Shown in pieces: positions 1-9,253 of a stretch of 37,227 bases of DNA (positions are counted from its first letter, which is position 1; each line of letters starts with the position of its first letter). This DNA is from Planococcus koreensis. GTDB lineage: Bacteria; Bacillota; Bacilli; Bacillales_A; Planococcaceae. Location: positions 1 through 37,227 of the forward strand of contig NZ_RQII01000031.1 of NCBI RefSeq assembly GCF_004761975.1, written 5' to 3'. The position numbers and the translations under genes are program-made. The notes beneath the pieces are model-generated. The model searched no databases and had not been told where the DNA came from. It was given only the letters and a program-made list of their open reading frames with translations.

Positions 1-1
1 T

Positions 2-1195
2 TTTTTTCTGGTCAATGGATCGACCGTCGGCAATTTAGCGATGGTCTATGCGGCATGTGAAAAAGGCGACACGCTCCTCGTTCAACGGAATTCGCATAAA
101 TCTGTATTCCATGCATTGGAATTGGCTGGCGTTGAGCCGGTTTATCTGGCTCCGGAATGGAACGTGGATTCTTTGTCAGCGGACTCTTTGCGGCTCGAAG
201 ATGTGAAGGAAGCAGTAGAAGCCTATCCAGCGGCCAAAGCCCTTATGCTGGCGCATCCCGATTATTACGGCATGGCAGCGCAAGACTTGGGCGCAATCAT
301 CTTGTATTGCCACGAAAAAGGCATCCCGGTATTGGTTGACGAAGCGCATGGCGCACATTTCGTGGCGGGTCCGCCGTTTCCTGCATCGGCGCTTGCTCTC
401 GGCGCTGACGCTGTGGTCCAGTCGGCACATAAAACCTTGCCGGCAATGACGATGGGGTCGTTTTTGCATGTGCAGGGTTCTTTAGTGGCAAGCCGGAAAA
501 TCAAAAAGTATTTGCGCATGCTGCAATCCAGCAGCCCCTCTTATCTCATCATGGCATCACTTGATGACGCGCGGGCGTATATTGAAAATTACTCGCAGCC
601 GGATATGCGCAGCTTTTTAGAAAAGCGGCAGCTATTCATCGATGCCCTGAAAAGCATTTCGCAGCTTGAAGTGTTTGAACCGGACGATCCGCTGAAGTTG
701 ATGCTGCGAGTTGGACACCACAGCGGATTTCAGCTGAAAGAGCAGCTGGAGGCGATGGACATCCACGCAGAACTGGCGGATCCGTATCAAGTGCTGCTGA
801 TTTTGCCTTTATTGAAACAAGTGCATTCGTATCCTTTTGCGGAAATCCGGAGCCGTGTGAAAGAGGCGGTCCGGGCGGTGCTGCAGGAAGAGCGGAAAAC
901 AATGGGCATGGCAGTGCCGGAATTGCCGAAAATCAGCGTGCCGGATATGCCGTTGGGCACTCTCGATATGGAAGAGACGGAATGGATTCCTTATGCGAAA
1001 GGGCTGGGACGGATTTCAGCGGAAATGGTTGTGCCTTATCCGCCCGGGATTCCACTGGTGCTGCCGGGGGAACGATGGACACTTGATAAACTGGAAATCT
1101 TGGCTGATTATTTGGCAGCGAGCGCTCAAATTCAAGGTGAACATCGCCTTGAAGAAAAATTAATCTGTGTATTGGCGGCTGAGAAAGGCCGCTAA
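2..1195 (+). CDS. Orn/Lys/Arg decarboxylase family protein, YaaO-like (5' end cut off by window)
   Basis: This is a pyridoxal-phosphate (PLP) enzyme of the prokaryotic ornithine/lysine/arginine decarboxylase family, which makes polyamine precursors or cadaverine in the cytoplasm. The reading frame is already open at base 2 and starts inside the family motif FLVNGST, so the true start lies upstream and the first ATG at 41 is internal. The DEAHGAHF segment carries the PLP-contacting Asp. SAHKTLPAM carries the Schiff-base lysine (codon 431-433). The C-terminal part (VPYPPGIPLVLPGE) is typical of the family's small domain. In B. subtilis yaaO lies just before tmk; here ppx and ppk come between. 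Substrate preference cannot be read from the sequence. Confidence 0.9.
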   Translation, partial: FFLVNGSTVGNLAMVYAACEKGDTLLVQRNSHKSVFHALELAGVEPVYLAPEWNVDSLSADSLRLEDVKEAVEAYPAAKALMLAHPDYYGMAAQDLGAIILYCHEKGIPVLVDEAHGAHFVAGPPFPASALALGADAVVQSAHKTLPAMTMGSFLHVQGSLVASRKIKKYLRMLQSSSPSYLIMASLDDARAYIENYSQPDMRSFLEKRQLFIDALKSISQLEVFEPDDPLKLMLRVGHHSGFQLKEQLEAMDIHAELADPYQVLLILPLLKQVHSYPFAEIRSRVKEAVRAVLQEERKTMGMAVPELPKISVPDMPLGTLDMEETEWIPYAKGLGRISAEMVVPYPPGIPLVLPGERWTLDKLEILADYLAASAQIQGEHRLEEKLICVLAAEKGR

Positions 1196-1256
1196 ACCTG
1201 TAAATTCGGGTAAAGTAAGGTATATCGAAATTTCAACAGGTCAGGATGTGGGGAAC

Positions 1257-2792
1257 ATGATGGATAAGGATAAATACGCAATCATCGATATCGGCTCCAA
1301 TACAATTCGCTTGGTTATTTATACGCGCGACAAAAGCGGGCGGCTGACAGAAACGGAAAACGTCAAAGCGGTGGCCCGCCTGAGCAGCTACCTGTCAGAA
1401 TCAGGCAGTATGGAAGATGAAGGAATCGATGTGCTGGTCAATACATTGAAAAGTTTCCAGGAAGTGACGAGGCATCATAATTTGGATGAAGTTAAATGCG
1501 TTGCGACAGCGGCCGTACGGCAGGCCAATAACCAGCAGGCCATAGTAGCTCGCATCAAAAAAGAGACGGATTTCGACATTCGGGTATTGTCTGAATATGA
1601 AGAGGCCAATTACGGCTTTTTGGCTGTCGTCAACTCGACGCCGTTTGAAAGCGGGATTACCGTGGATATCGGGGGAGGCAGTACAGAGCTGACGTTCTTT
1701 GAGAACCGTAAATTAATTTATTTTTATAGTTTTCCGTTTGGTGCATTGTCGTTGAAAGAGCGGTTTGTCAAAGGGGATATGCCGACAGGGGATGAGCTTA
1801 AAAAGCTGCGTGCTTTTTTGAAAGAACAGTTCCAGACCTTGCCATGGCTGAAAGATAAAAAATTGCCGCTTATCGGCATAGGGGGAAGTGCGCGGAATAT
1901 GGCGCAGGTCCATCAGGAATACATTGAATATCCACTCGCAGGCGTCCATCAATACAAGATGTCAGCAGCTGATGTCAAAATGGTCAATAAGATGCTGCTG
2001 TCGATGGATTTCCAAGAGATCCAGCGCGTGGAAGGGTTGTCGAAAGACCGCGCCGACATCATCATTCCAGCCATTGAGGTGTTTACCTGCTTGATGGACT
2101 ACATCAAAGCGGATGTGTTTGCTTTAAGCCGCAAAGGGCTGCGGGATGGCGTCTTCTACGAGCAGCTGACCAAAGACTTCGAGATGCCGATTTTCCCGAA
2201 TGTTGTTGAGGAAAGTTTTTATGAGTTGGCCATCGATTACGACATCAATTTAAAGCATGCCTCGCAAGTCAGTACGAATGCGATGATGATGCTGCATGAA
2301 CTGGAAAAGCACGGAATCGGTCCGATCAGCCAAAAAGATGAGAAGTTTATCCGGTTAGGCAGTTCACTCTACAATCTCGGTTCTTATATCGATGCGGAAG
2401 CAAGCCATCAGCACACATTCTACCTGCTCGCGAATCGGACGATTGACGGTTTATTGCATAAAGAACGCCTGACGGTAGCGCTGATCGCCTCCTTCAAGAA
2501 CAAAGAGCTCTTCAAACGCAATGCGGCGCTTTACCAAGATTGGTTCGGAAAAGATGAGCTTTCGAAATACAGCTTGTTCGGCTCGATTGTCAAATTGGCC
2601 TATAGCTTGAATGCCACGAAGCGCGACATCATCCAATCGATTACCGTAGAGCCCGAAGGCGGCGATTTGGTATTCCAGATCCTATGCAACAACGATTGGG
2701 GACCGGAGCAATACCAGGCGGAAAAACAGAAGAAACATTTGGAAAAACAGTTGAAGAAATCGATTGAGCTCAAATTCATCCGGAAAAAATAG
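1257..2792 (+). CDS. ppx: Exopolyphosphatase / guanosine pentaphosphatase (Ppx/GppA family)
   Basis: Ppx/GppA phosphatases release phosphate from the ends of inorganic polyphosphate, and some hydrolyse pppGpp. Two ASKHA-fold phosphate-binding motifs are visible: DIGSNT at residues 11-16 and VDIGGGSTEL at 136-145. A conserved acidic segment (SEYEEA, 112-117) fits the catalytic Glu region. The C-terminal half has an HD-like helical domain with an HQHTFYLL segment. Two adjacent ATGs (1257 and 1260) follow the purine-rich AGGATGTGGGGA, and either gives about 510 residues. A longer frame from 1167 would overlap the decarboxylase and add residues without family similarity, so it was rejected. The neighbour ppk makes the polymer this enzyme degrades. 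Ppx versus GppA activity cannot be separated from sequence alone. Confidence 0.92.
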   Translation: MMDKDKYAIIDIGSNTIRLVIYTRDKSGRLTETENVKAVARLSSYLSESGSMEDEGIDVLVNTLKSFQEVTRHHNLDEVKCVATAAVRQANNQQAIVARIKKETDFDIRVLSEYEEANYGFLAVVNSTPFESGITVDIGGGSTELTFFENRKLIYFYSFPFGALSLKERFVKGDMPTGDELKKLRAFLKEQFQTLPWLKDKKLPLIGIGGSARNMAQVHQEYIEYPLAGVHQYKMSAADVKMVNKMLLSMDFQEIQRVEGLSKDRADIIIPAIEVFTCLMDYIKADVFALSRKGLRDGVFYEQLTKDFEMPIFPNVVEESFYELAIDYDINLKHASQVSTNAMMMLHELEKHGIGPISQKDEKFIRLGSSLYNLGSYIDAEASHQHTFYLLANRTIDGLLHKERLTVALIASFKNKELFKRNAALYQDWFGKDELSKYSLFGSIVKLAYSLNATKRDIIQSITVEPEGGDLVFQILCNNDWGPEQYQAEKQKKHLEKQLKKSIELKFIRKK

Positions 2793-2801
2793 CCGTGCCG
2801 C

Positions 2802-2823
2802 CCCATCGATTTTGATCGGTGGG
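2802..2823 (+). other. Intercistronic hairpin between ppx and ppk
   Basis: A 9-bp stem (arms CCCATCGAT and ATCGGTGGG, one G-T wobble) closes a short T-rich loop between the ppx stop and the ppk ribosome-binding site. No T-run follows, so it is not an intrinsic terminator. It could be a processing or stability element. The structure is seen; the role is unknown. Confidence 0.5.
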
Positions 2824-2850
2824 AATTTCAAATAAAAGGTGGTGGAATTT

Positions 2851-4962
2851 GTGGGTACGACCAATAAACAGGATGTCTACTTGAATGATCCTTCCTATTA
2901 CAATAACCGTGAACTTAGTTGGTTGGCGTTCAATGAACGCGTATTGCAAGAAGCGCTGGATGAGCGGAATCCGTTGCTGGAACGGCTGAAATTTTTGGCG
3001 ATTTTCAGTTCGAACCTCGATGAATTCTTCATGGTGCGTGTAGCAGGGCTGCAGGATCAGGTGAAGGTTGGCTTCAATAAGCCGGAAAATAAGGCGGGCA
3101 TGACGCCGCAGCATCAATTGAAGGAAATTGCCAATAGGACCCACCAATTAGTGGATGTGCAATACGAGACATGGAATGGTGTCCTGCTTCCGCAGCTGAA
3201 AGAACAGGGCGTCAGGTTTCTGAAGATCGCTGAATTGAGTTCCAAAGAACTGAAAGACGCGGAAGCTTATTTTGACGAGCAGATTTTCCCAGTGCTGACG
3301 CCGATGGCAATAGATGCTTACCGGCCATTTCCCATGCTGCTCAATAAAAGCATAAACTTGGCGATTGTGCTGAAAGACAATGACCAGGAGGCGGAGATGC
3401 GCTTTAAAACCGCCATTGTCCAAATGCCAGCTGTACTGGACCGGCTGGTGATTTTGGGGGGAAAAGCGGGAAAAGAACGCATTGTCCTGCTGGAAGACAT
3501 CATCGGCCATTTCATCGGCAAGCTGTTTCACGGCTTTTCGGTTTTTTCCGTATCTGTGTTCCGCATCACCCGCAATGCTGACATGGCCATTCATGAGGAA
3601 GGCGCGCGGGATTTGCTGAAAGAAATCGAGAAAGAGCTGCGGAAACGAAAATGGGGGGCTGCAGCACGGCTTGAAATACAAAAAGAGGGCTTTGATCCGG
3701 AAGTGCTGGCCTACCTTATCGACGAACTGGAAATAGACCAAAAAGATGTCTATGAAGCCAAAGGGCCGATTGATTTGACATTGTTTTTTAACTTTTATAA
3801 GAAAATGGCTAAAACCCACGGTAAGCTTGTATTTGAAAATCGGATATCCCAGCCTTCCCGCGATTTGGCATCTGACGAAAACATCTTCGATAAAATAATG
3901 GAACAGGACATCTTTCTCCACCATCCTTACATATCGTTTGAACCGGTCGTGGAGTTTGTTTCCGGAGCTGCAGACGATCCCGACGTCTTGGCGATCAAGC
4001 AGACGCTGTACCGCGTCAGCGGGGATTCTCCAATCATCAAGGCGCTGAAAAGGGCAGCGGAAAACGGCAAGCAAGTGACCGTGCTCGTGGAGCTGAAAGC
4101 GCGATTTGATGAGGAGAACAACGTCCAGTGGGCGAAAGAACTTGAACAGGCGGGCTGCCATGTCATTTACGGCATGACGCATTTGAAAACACACAGCAAA
4201 ATCACCTTGGTGGTGCGCAAGAAAAACGATCAAATCGAGCGTTTTGTCCATTTAGGCACTGGCAATTACAATGACCAAACAGCGAAAGTCTATACCGACA
4301 TGAGCTTGTTCACATCGAAAAAAGAGTTTGGGGTCGATGCCACGAACTTCTTCAATTTTTTGAGCGGCTATACCGAAAAACCGGAATTCCACCATTTATC
4401 GGTCGCGCCATTTACCATACGCAAGGATTTTGTGCGCCTGATCGCAGAAGAAATCGATAGCCATAAAAAATACGGCAATGGCTGCATCATCCTGAAGATG
4501 AATTCATTGACGGATAAAACATTGATCAAGCGCTTGTACGAAGCTTCGATAGCAGGCGTCCAAATCGATTTGATCGTGCGCGGCATCTGCTGCCTGCGCC
4601 CTGGCGTCAAAGGCATCAGCGACAACATCCGGGTGCGCAGCATCGTCGGCCGTCTGCTCGAACACAGCCGGGTCTATTATTTCTACCATAACGGCGAAGA
4701 AAAGACCTATTTGTCGTCTGCGGATATGATGACGCGCAATATGGAAAACCGCATTGAAATCTTATTCCCGGTCTATGACGCCAAAATTAAAGCAGAAGTG
4801 AAGCACATCCTGATCATTGCGCTGAAAGACAATGTCAAAGCGCGCGAACAGGACAATAAAGGGCAATATCATTACGTCAAACGCAAAAGCGGGGAAAAAG
4901 AGATCAACTCCCAGGTGATCCTTTACAACGAAGCCTATCAAGTCGCGGAAGATGAAGAATAA
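2851..4962 (+). CDS. ppk: Polyphosphate kinase 1
   Basis: PPK1 reversibly transfers the gamma phosphate of ATP onto polyphosphate through a phosphohistidine. The N-terminal domain begins with NRELSWLAFNERV and SSNLDEFFMVRVAG. The phospholipase-D-like C-terminal half contains HLKTHSK, whose second His (residue 448, codon 4192) corresponds to the autophosphorylated His of E. coli PPK1. It is followed by HLGTGNYNDQTAK and by YLSSADMMTRNMENRIE, both hallmarks of the family. I chose GTG 2851 because AAAGGTGGTG (2835-2844) is well spaced before it; GTG 2839 and 2842 lie inside that ribosome-binding site. The product is about 703 residues. It is paired with ppx, probably in one transcript, and ends at a terminator. 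Confidence 0.95.
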   Translation: MGTTNKQDVYLNDPSYYNNRELSWLAFNERVLQEALDERNPLLERLKFLAIFSSNLDEFFMVRVAGLQDQVKVGFNKPENKAGMTPQHQLKEIANRTHQLVDVQYETWNGVLLPQLKEQGVRFLKIAELSSKELKDAEAYFDEQIFPVLTPMAIDAYRPFPMLLNKSINLAIVLKDNDQEAEMRFKTAIVQMPAVLDRLVILGGKAGKERIVLLEDIIGHFIGKLFHGFSVFSVSVFRITRNADMAIHEEGARDLLKEIEKELRKRKWGAAARLEIQKEGFDPEVLAYLIDELEIDQKDVYEAKGPIDLTLFFNFYKKMAKTHGKLVFENRISQPSRDLASDENIFDKIMEQDIFLHHPYISFEPVVEFVSGAADDPDVLAIKQTLYRVSGDSPIIKALKRAAENGKQVTVLVELKARFDEENNVQWAKELEQAGCHVIYGMTHLKTHSKITLVVRKKNDQIERFVHLGTGNYNDQTAKVYTDMSLFTSKKEFGVDATNFFNFLSGYTEKPEFHHLSVAPFTIRKDFVRLIAEEIDSHKKYGNGCIILKMNSLTDKTLIKRLYEASIAGVQIDLIVRGICCLRPGVKGISDNIRVRSIVGRLLEHSRVYYFYHNGEEKTYLSSADMMTRNMENRIEILFPVYDAKIKAEVKHILIIALKDNVKAREQDNKGQYHYVKRKSGEKEINSQVILYNEAYQVAEDEE

Positions 4963-4970
4963 CACGGGGG

Positions 4971-4995
4971 AAAGGCGCCTAAATGGCGCTTTTTT
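4971..4995 (+). terminator. Intrinsic terminator after ppk
   Basis: The stem arms AAAGGCGCC and GGCGCTTTT enclose the loop TAAAT and run into a T-tract. It separates the ppx-ppk transcript from tmk. Confidence 0.8.
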
Positions 4996-5029
4996 ACTGC
5001 AGGCGGGCGAAAAAAAGCGGCAATTGCTG

Positions 5030-5035
5030 TATAGT
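5030..5035 (+). promoter_or_regulatory. Candidate -10 element for tmk
   Basis: TATAGT lies about 40 bases before the tmk start and after the ppk terminator, so a promoter is expected here. No good -35 hexamer is visible at the right distance. The call is weak. Confidence 0.25.
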
Positions 5036-5074
5036 TGAAAGAGTTTAGAACAAAAGGAAACAGGTGAAGACAGA

Positions 5075-5710
5075 ATGGGTTATTTGATCACACTGGAAGG
5101 CGGAGAAGGTTCCGGCAAAACCAGTATTTTAAAGTTAATGGCGGACATTCTCGGACAGCAAGGGCATCAAATTGTCTGTACGCGGGAACCGGGAGGCATT
5201 GAAATTGCTGAACAGATTCGCGGGGTCATCCTTGACCGCAATAATTCTAGCATGGACCCGCGCACCGAAGCGCTGCTGTATGCAGCGGCGCGCCGCCAGC
5301 ATCTCGTCGAAAAAGTCATACCGGCGCTGGAAGCTGGAAAAATCGTTTTATGCGACCGGTATATCGACAGCAGCCTCGCTTACCAAGGATATGCTAGAGG
5401 CCTTGGCATCGAGGAAATCTATACGGTCAATAAATTCGCCATTGATGATTACATGCCGGATTTGACGCTGTATTTTGACGTTGAACCGAAGGTGGGGCTC
5501 GCGCGCATCGAAAAAGATGCGGGGCGTGAAGTCAACCGGCTGGACGTGGAGTCGATGAAATTTCACGAAACCGTGCGGGAAGGCTATCACATTCTGGTCG
5601 GCCAATATCCAGAACGCATCCAAGTCATTGATGCCGGCAACAGCATCGAAAAAGTCCTTGAAGATGCGCTTGCCGTTGTAGCGGATTTCATGGACAGCCG
5701 GAAGAACTGA
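5075..5710 (+). CDS. tmk: Thymidylate kinase
   Basis: Phosphorylates dTMP to dTDP with ATP in the cytoplasm, an essential step to dTTP. The P-loop GGEGSGKT spans residues 9-16, TREPGG follows near 36-41, and the [12 protein letters not shown] segment carries the conserved Asp-Arg that contacts substrate. The length of 211 residues matches the bacterial family. The ATG start follows AGGAAACAGGTGA. In B. subtilis tmk sits directly after yaaO; here the polyphosphate genes and a terminator come between, so tmk likely has its own promoter and starts the tmk-darA-holB run. Confidence 0.97.
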   Translation: MGYLITLEGGEGSGKTSILKLMADILGQQGHQIVCTREPGGIEIAEQIRGVILDRNNSSMDPRTEALLYAAARRQHLVEKVIPALEAGKIVLCDRYIDSSLAYQGYARGLGIEEIYTVNKFAIDDYMPDLTLYFDVEPKVGLARIEKDAGREVNRLDVESMKFHETVREGYHILVGQYPERIQVIDAGNSIEKVLEDALAVVADFMDSRKN

Positions 5711-5749
5711 ACACATGCCGGAAAGATATACAGCGTAAGTATTTGTTCA

Positions 5750-5758
5750 TGTTATAAT
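5750..5758 (+). promoter_or_regulatory. Extended -10 promoter before darA
   Basis: TGTTATAAT is an exact extended -10 element (TGnTATAAT) about 40 bases before the darA start. No clear -35 hexamer is present, as is usual for extended -10 promoters. Confidence 0.65.
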
Positions 5759-5791
5759 AGAGAAAGTAGAAAACATTTCTTAAGGGAGTGA

Positions 5792-6127
<336 letters not shown>

Positions 6128-6176
6128 ACTTTGCAGCCACACACCACTGGCCTTTTCCAGGCCGGTCTATGACACG

Positions 6177-6207
6177 CCCGTGCTCCATTTGGAACACGGG
6201 ATTTTTT
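6177..6207 (+). terminator. Intrinsic terminator between darA and holB
   Basis: The arms CCCGTG and CACGGG with an inner TCCA/TGGA extension are followed by A and six T. It stands only 26 bases before the holB start, leaving no visible room for a new promoter. Confidence 0.8.
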
Positions 6208-6232
6208 ACAACGTAAGGATGAAGGTGACATT

Positions 6233-7225
6233 GTGCAAAAAACGATAGAAGAGCTGCAAGAAATCCAGCCCGTGGTCATGAAGAGGCTGCAAGGTGCTTT
6301 TGAAAAAGACCGCCTTGCCCATGCCTTTTTGTTTGAAGGCCCCGCCGGCTCTGGCTTAACGGAAATCACACACTTTTTCGTCAAGCTTCTGCTGTGCGAA
6401 ACGCCTTCGCAAAATGTTCCATGTGAAACATGTCGAAGCTGCCATTTATACAATACAGGAAACCATCCGAACATCGTTTTCATCAAACCGGATGGCCAGA
6501 ACATCAAAATCGACCAGATTCGTGAGTTGATTTTTAGCATGAATAAAACGGGCTTTAGTTCGGGCCGTAAAATATATGTCATTGAAGAAGCGGACCGCAT
6601 GAATAATGCGTCCGCCAACGCGCTGCTGAAATTTCTTGAAGAACCGGAATTCAATGTCACGGCAATCCTGCTGACTGAACGGCTCAATGCCATCATGTCA
6701 ACGATTCGATCGCGCTGCCAGCTGGTGTCGTTTCAGCCGCTGTCGCGGCCGAAGTTGATTGAGCAATTGCTCGCAGGGGGCATGACGGCCTCGATGGCAG
6801 CGACGGTCAGCATGCTGACGCAGAGCACTGAAGAGTCAATTGAGCTGAGTGTCGACGAAGCATTTATCCAGCAGCGCAAGACTGTGTTAAAATTAGTGGA
6901 AACTGTCAATGCCAACGTCCATGAAGCGCTTTTATTGCTGCAGTCGGAATGGCTTCCGCTGTTCAAGGAAAAAGAAGATGCCGAAAGAGGGCTGGACATG
7001 TTATTATTTGCATATCGGGACATCGCTTCGGCAAAAGCGGATCTTGAAACCGCTCGGACGTATCCGGATATGGAACAAACTTGGAAGCAGATGGCGCTTC
7101 AGCGTTCTTTTGCGGTATTGTCCAAGCAATTGCAGGCCATATTATGGGCCAAGCAGCAATTGCCGCGCAATATGAATCGGACGCTGCTGATGGAGCAATT
7201 AATGCTGAATCTGCAGGAGGGGTAA
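6233..7225 (+). CDS. holB: DNA polymerase III delta' subunit
   Basis: Delta' is the rigid stator of the clamp loader that puts the beta sliding clamp on DNA. The AAA+ fold is recognisable, but the P-loop reads GPAGSGLT (36-43), with Leu replacing the Lys of the Walker A motif, as expected for a delta' that does not bind ATP. Four cysteines (C55, C64, C67, C70) form the usual zinc module. The SRC motif (IRSRCQ) is present. The GTG start follows AAGGATGAAGGTGA. The product is 330 residues, close to the B. subtilis protein. The gene is followed within 4 bases by ricT. Its promoter is unclear because a terminator lies just upstream. Confidence 0.94.
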   Translation: MQKTIEELQEIQPVVMKRLQGAFEKDRLAHAFLFEGPAGSGLTEITHFFVKLLLCETPSQNVPCETCRSCHLYNTGNHPNIVFIKPDGQNIKIDQIRELIFSMNKTGFSSGRKIYVIEEADRMNNASANALLKFLEEPEFNVTAILLTERLNAIMSTIRSRCQLVSFQPLSRPKLIEQLLAGGMTASMAATVSMLTQSTEESIELSVDEAFIQQRKTVLKLVETVNANVHEALLLLQSEWLPLFKEKEDAERGLDMLLFAYRDIASAKADLETARTYPDMEQTWKQMALQRSFAVLSKQLQAILWAKQQLPRNMNRTLLMEQLMLNLQEG

Positions 7226-7229
7226 ACGA

Positions 7230-8042
7230 GTGTATAATGTCATAGGTGTCCGCTTTAAAAAGGCGGGTAAAATATATTATTTTGATCCAGGAGAATTTGC
7301 GATTGAAAAAGACGATTACGTTATCGTCGAAACTGCTCGGGGAGTGGAATACGGCAAAGTGGTCGTACCGGTGAAGGCAGTCGAAGAAAACGATGTGGTG
7401 TTGCCGCTTAAGCAAGTGGTGCGTGTAGCAAGCGGACGCGATCGCCAACAGGTGGAAGAAAATCGCCTGGAAGCAGGGCGCGCTTTTGAAATGGGCACGG
7501 ACAAGATCGAAGAGCATAAGCTGGACATGAAGCTCGTGGATGTTGAATATACGTTCGACCGCAATAAAGTGATCTTTTACTTTACTGCTGAAGGGCGCGT
7601 CGACTTCCGTAATTTGGTGAAGGATTTAGCGTCGATTTTCCGGACGCGCATCGAATTGCGCCAAATCGGCGTACGCGATGAAGCGAAAATGCTGGGCGGC
7701 ATCGGCCCTTGCGGACGCATGCTTTGCTGTTCGACATTCCTCGGCGATTTTGAGCCGGTGTCGATCAAAATGGCAAAAGACCAAAACTTGTCGCTGAACC
7801 CGTCTAAAATTTCGGGCCTATGCGGCAGGCTTATGTGCTGCTTGAAATACGAAAACGATGAATACGAATCAGCGAAAAAAGAAATGCCGGATGTCGGCAC
7901 CCGTGTGGGAACGCCGGACGGCGACGGCCGCGTGGTCAGCATGAACATTTTGGAACGTGTATTGAAAGTTCGTCTGGCTGAGCAGGAACAGACACTTGAA
8001 TACGCATTAAGTGAGATAATGGACCAAGGAACGAGAGCGTGA
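7230..8042 (+). CDS. ricT: RicT (YaaT), PSP1-domain subunit of the RNase Y specificity complex
   Basis: In B. subtilis RicT joins RicA and RicF in the Y-complex, which carries iron-sulphur clusters, directs RNase Y to mature certain operon mRNAs, and is needed for competence, biofilm and sporulation. Six cysteines are seen in two groups: C161, C166, C167 (GPCGRMLCC) and C198, C203, C204 (GLCGRLMCC), the expected cluster ligands. The GTG start has the ribosome-binding site GGAGGGG at 7216-7222. The product is 270 residues. The gene is kept although spore genes around it are lost, which fits a main role in RNA processing. Confidence 0.94.
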   Translation: MYNVIGVRFKKAGKIYYFDPGEFAIEKDDYVIVETARGVEYGKVVVPVKAVEENDVVLPLKQVVRVASGRDRQQVEENRLEAGRAFEMGTDKIEEHKLDMKLVDVEYTFDRNKVIFYFTAEGRVDFRNLVKDLASIFRTRIELRQIGVRDEAKMLGGIGPCGRMLCCSTFLGDFEPVSIKMAKDQNLSLNPSKISGLCGRLMCCLKYENDEYESAKKEMPDVGTRVGTPDGDGRVVSMNILERVLKVRLAEQEQTLEYALSEIMDQGTRA

Positions 8043-8052
8043 GGTGGTTTAA

Positions 8053-8409
8053 GTGAAAGATAAGAATTTTTTAGATACGGTCATGGAATTCGAACAGCAA
8101 TTGGAATCGATGCAAGAGCAGTTCCGGGAGTTGAAATCGGTCGTGGCACATACGATGGAAGAGCATCACGCGCTGCAGCTGGAAAATCATCACCTGCGCG
8201 CCCGTCTGGATGAACTTCATCAGGCGGTGCCGGAAGTGGTCGCAGATCCGGTGAAGCTGAAAAAAGCGGTTATGGATATCGGCGAAGGCTATGATAACCT
8301 GGCGCGCCTGTATCATGAAGGCTACCACGTCTGCAACGTGCATTTCGGCAGCTCGAGAAAAGGCGACGATTGCCTGTTTTGTTTATCTTTTTTAAACAAG
8401 CAAAATTAA
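8053..8409 (+). CDS. yabA: Replication initiation control protein YabA
   Basis: YabA restrains DnaA at the origin by bridging DnaA and the DnaN clamp, limiting over-initiation. The N-terminal 3-58 region is a coiled coil that forms the tetramer. The C-terminal zinc module is visible as H92/C94/H97 and C107-x2-C110 (ending CLFCLSFL). The length is 118 residues, as in the family. The GTG start uses GAGGTGG (8041-8047), which overlaps the ricT stop, so the two are probably translated from one message. It lies downstream of holB, another replisome gene. Confidence 0.95.
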   Translation: MKDKNFLDTVMEFEQQLESMQEQFRELKSVVAHTMEEHHALQLENHHLRARLDELHQAVPEVVADPVKLKKAVMDIGEGYDNLARLYHEGYHVCNVHFGSSRKGDDCLFCLSFLNKQN

Positions 8410-8456
8410 GGCTGGATTTACTGTGCGTTTTCGGTGCAGTATGGCTGACCAATAAG

Positions 8457-8492
8457 AAAGGCTTCCGACACCTAGCGTGGCGGCAGCCTTTT
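8457..8492 (+). terminator. Possible terminator after yabA
   Basis: The outer arms AAAGGCT and AGCCTTT enclose an inner stem (CCG/CGG and CAC/GTG). Only four T follow, so termination may be partial, with readthrough into yabB. Confidence 0.55.
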
Positions 8493-8515
8493 GTTATGTA
8501 AGAGGAGTTGGAAAG

Positions 8516-9253
8516 ATGTTATTGGACGACGAAAGACTCGATTATTTATTGGCGGAAGAGTTGCGGATCATTCAAAGCCCCTCGGTCTTTTCCTTTTCGC
8601 TGGATGCAGTGCTGCTGGCGCGGTTTGCATATGTGCCGCAAAAGCGCGGAGCGATTGTGGATCTGTGCACGGGCAACGGCGCCATTCCGCTGTTTCTCAG
8701 CGCCCGGACGGAGATGCCGATTATCGGGGTGGAGCTGCAGGAGCGGCTGGCCAATATGGCGAAGCGCAGCATCGACTATAATGGGCTCAGCCACCGCATC
8801 GATATCATCCAAGGCGACGTCAAAGAAATACCGGCGCAGCTGGGCATTGAAAAATTTGATGTCGTGACCTGCAATCCACCGTACTTCCCGGCGCATGAAA
8901 TGAGCGACAAGAACATCAGCGAGCATATGGCGATTGCGCGCCATGAACTGCACCTGACGCTCGATGAATCCATTGCCGCCGCCAGCAAGCTGCTGAAGCA
9001 GGGGGGTAAGGCGGCATTTGTACACCGTGCGGGGCGCTTGATCGACATCATCACGGCAATGCGCGCCAACCGGCTGGAACCGAAACGCGTCCGGCTGGTT
9101 TACCCGAAGGCCGGAAAAGAAGCGAACACGCTGCTCATCGAAGGCATCAAAGACGGCAAGCCGGATTTGAAAATCCTGCCGCCGCTGATTGTCTATGGCG
9201 AAGACGGGGAATACACAGAAGAAGTGCGGGCGTTGCTATATGGAAGCCGGTAA
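8516..9253 (+). CDS. yabB: tRNA1(Val) adenine-37 N6-methyltransferase family protein YabB
   Basis: This is an S-adenosylmethionine-dependent methyltransferase of the TrmN6 family, expected to methylate A37 of tRNA-Val. Motif I reads [11 protein letters not shown] (48-58), and the N6-adenine catalytic motif NPPY is at 120-123. The product is 245 residues, like B. subtilis YabB. ATG 8516 follows AGAGGAG with 8-base spacing; an upstream in-frame start at 8477 falls inside the terminator-like hairpin and was rejected. The 3' end overlaps yazA by 14 bases. Activity is inferred from the family. Confidence 0.9.
   Translation: MLLDDERLDYLLAEELRIIQSPSVFSFSLDAVLLARFAYVPQKRGAIVDLCTGNGAIPLFLSARTEMPIIGVELQERLANMAKRSIDYNGLSHRIDIIQGDVKEIPAQLGIEKFDVVTCNPPYFPAHEMSDKNISEHMAIARHELHLTLDESIAAASKLLKQGGKAAFVHRAGRLIDIITAMRANRLEPKRVRLVYPKAGKEANTLLIEGIKDGKPDLKILPPLIVYGEDGEYTEEVRALLYGSR

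Noticed and set aside
1176-1193. GCGGC/GCCGC hairpin at the decarboxylase stop
   Set aside because: The stem is 5 bp and no T-run follows, so it is not a terminator.
1167-1256. Longer ppx start overlapping the decarboxylase
   Set aside because: The extra 30 residues do not resemble the family, and a ribosome-binding site favours 1257/1260.
3148-4251. 367-codon open frame on the minus strand opposite ppk
   Set aside because: It is a shadow of the real gene, with no family similarity and no ribosome-binding site. PPK1 is unmistakable on the plus strand.
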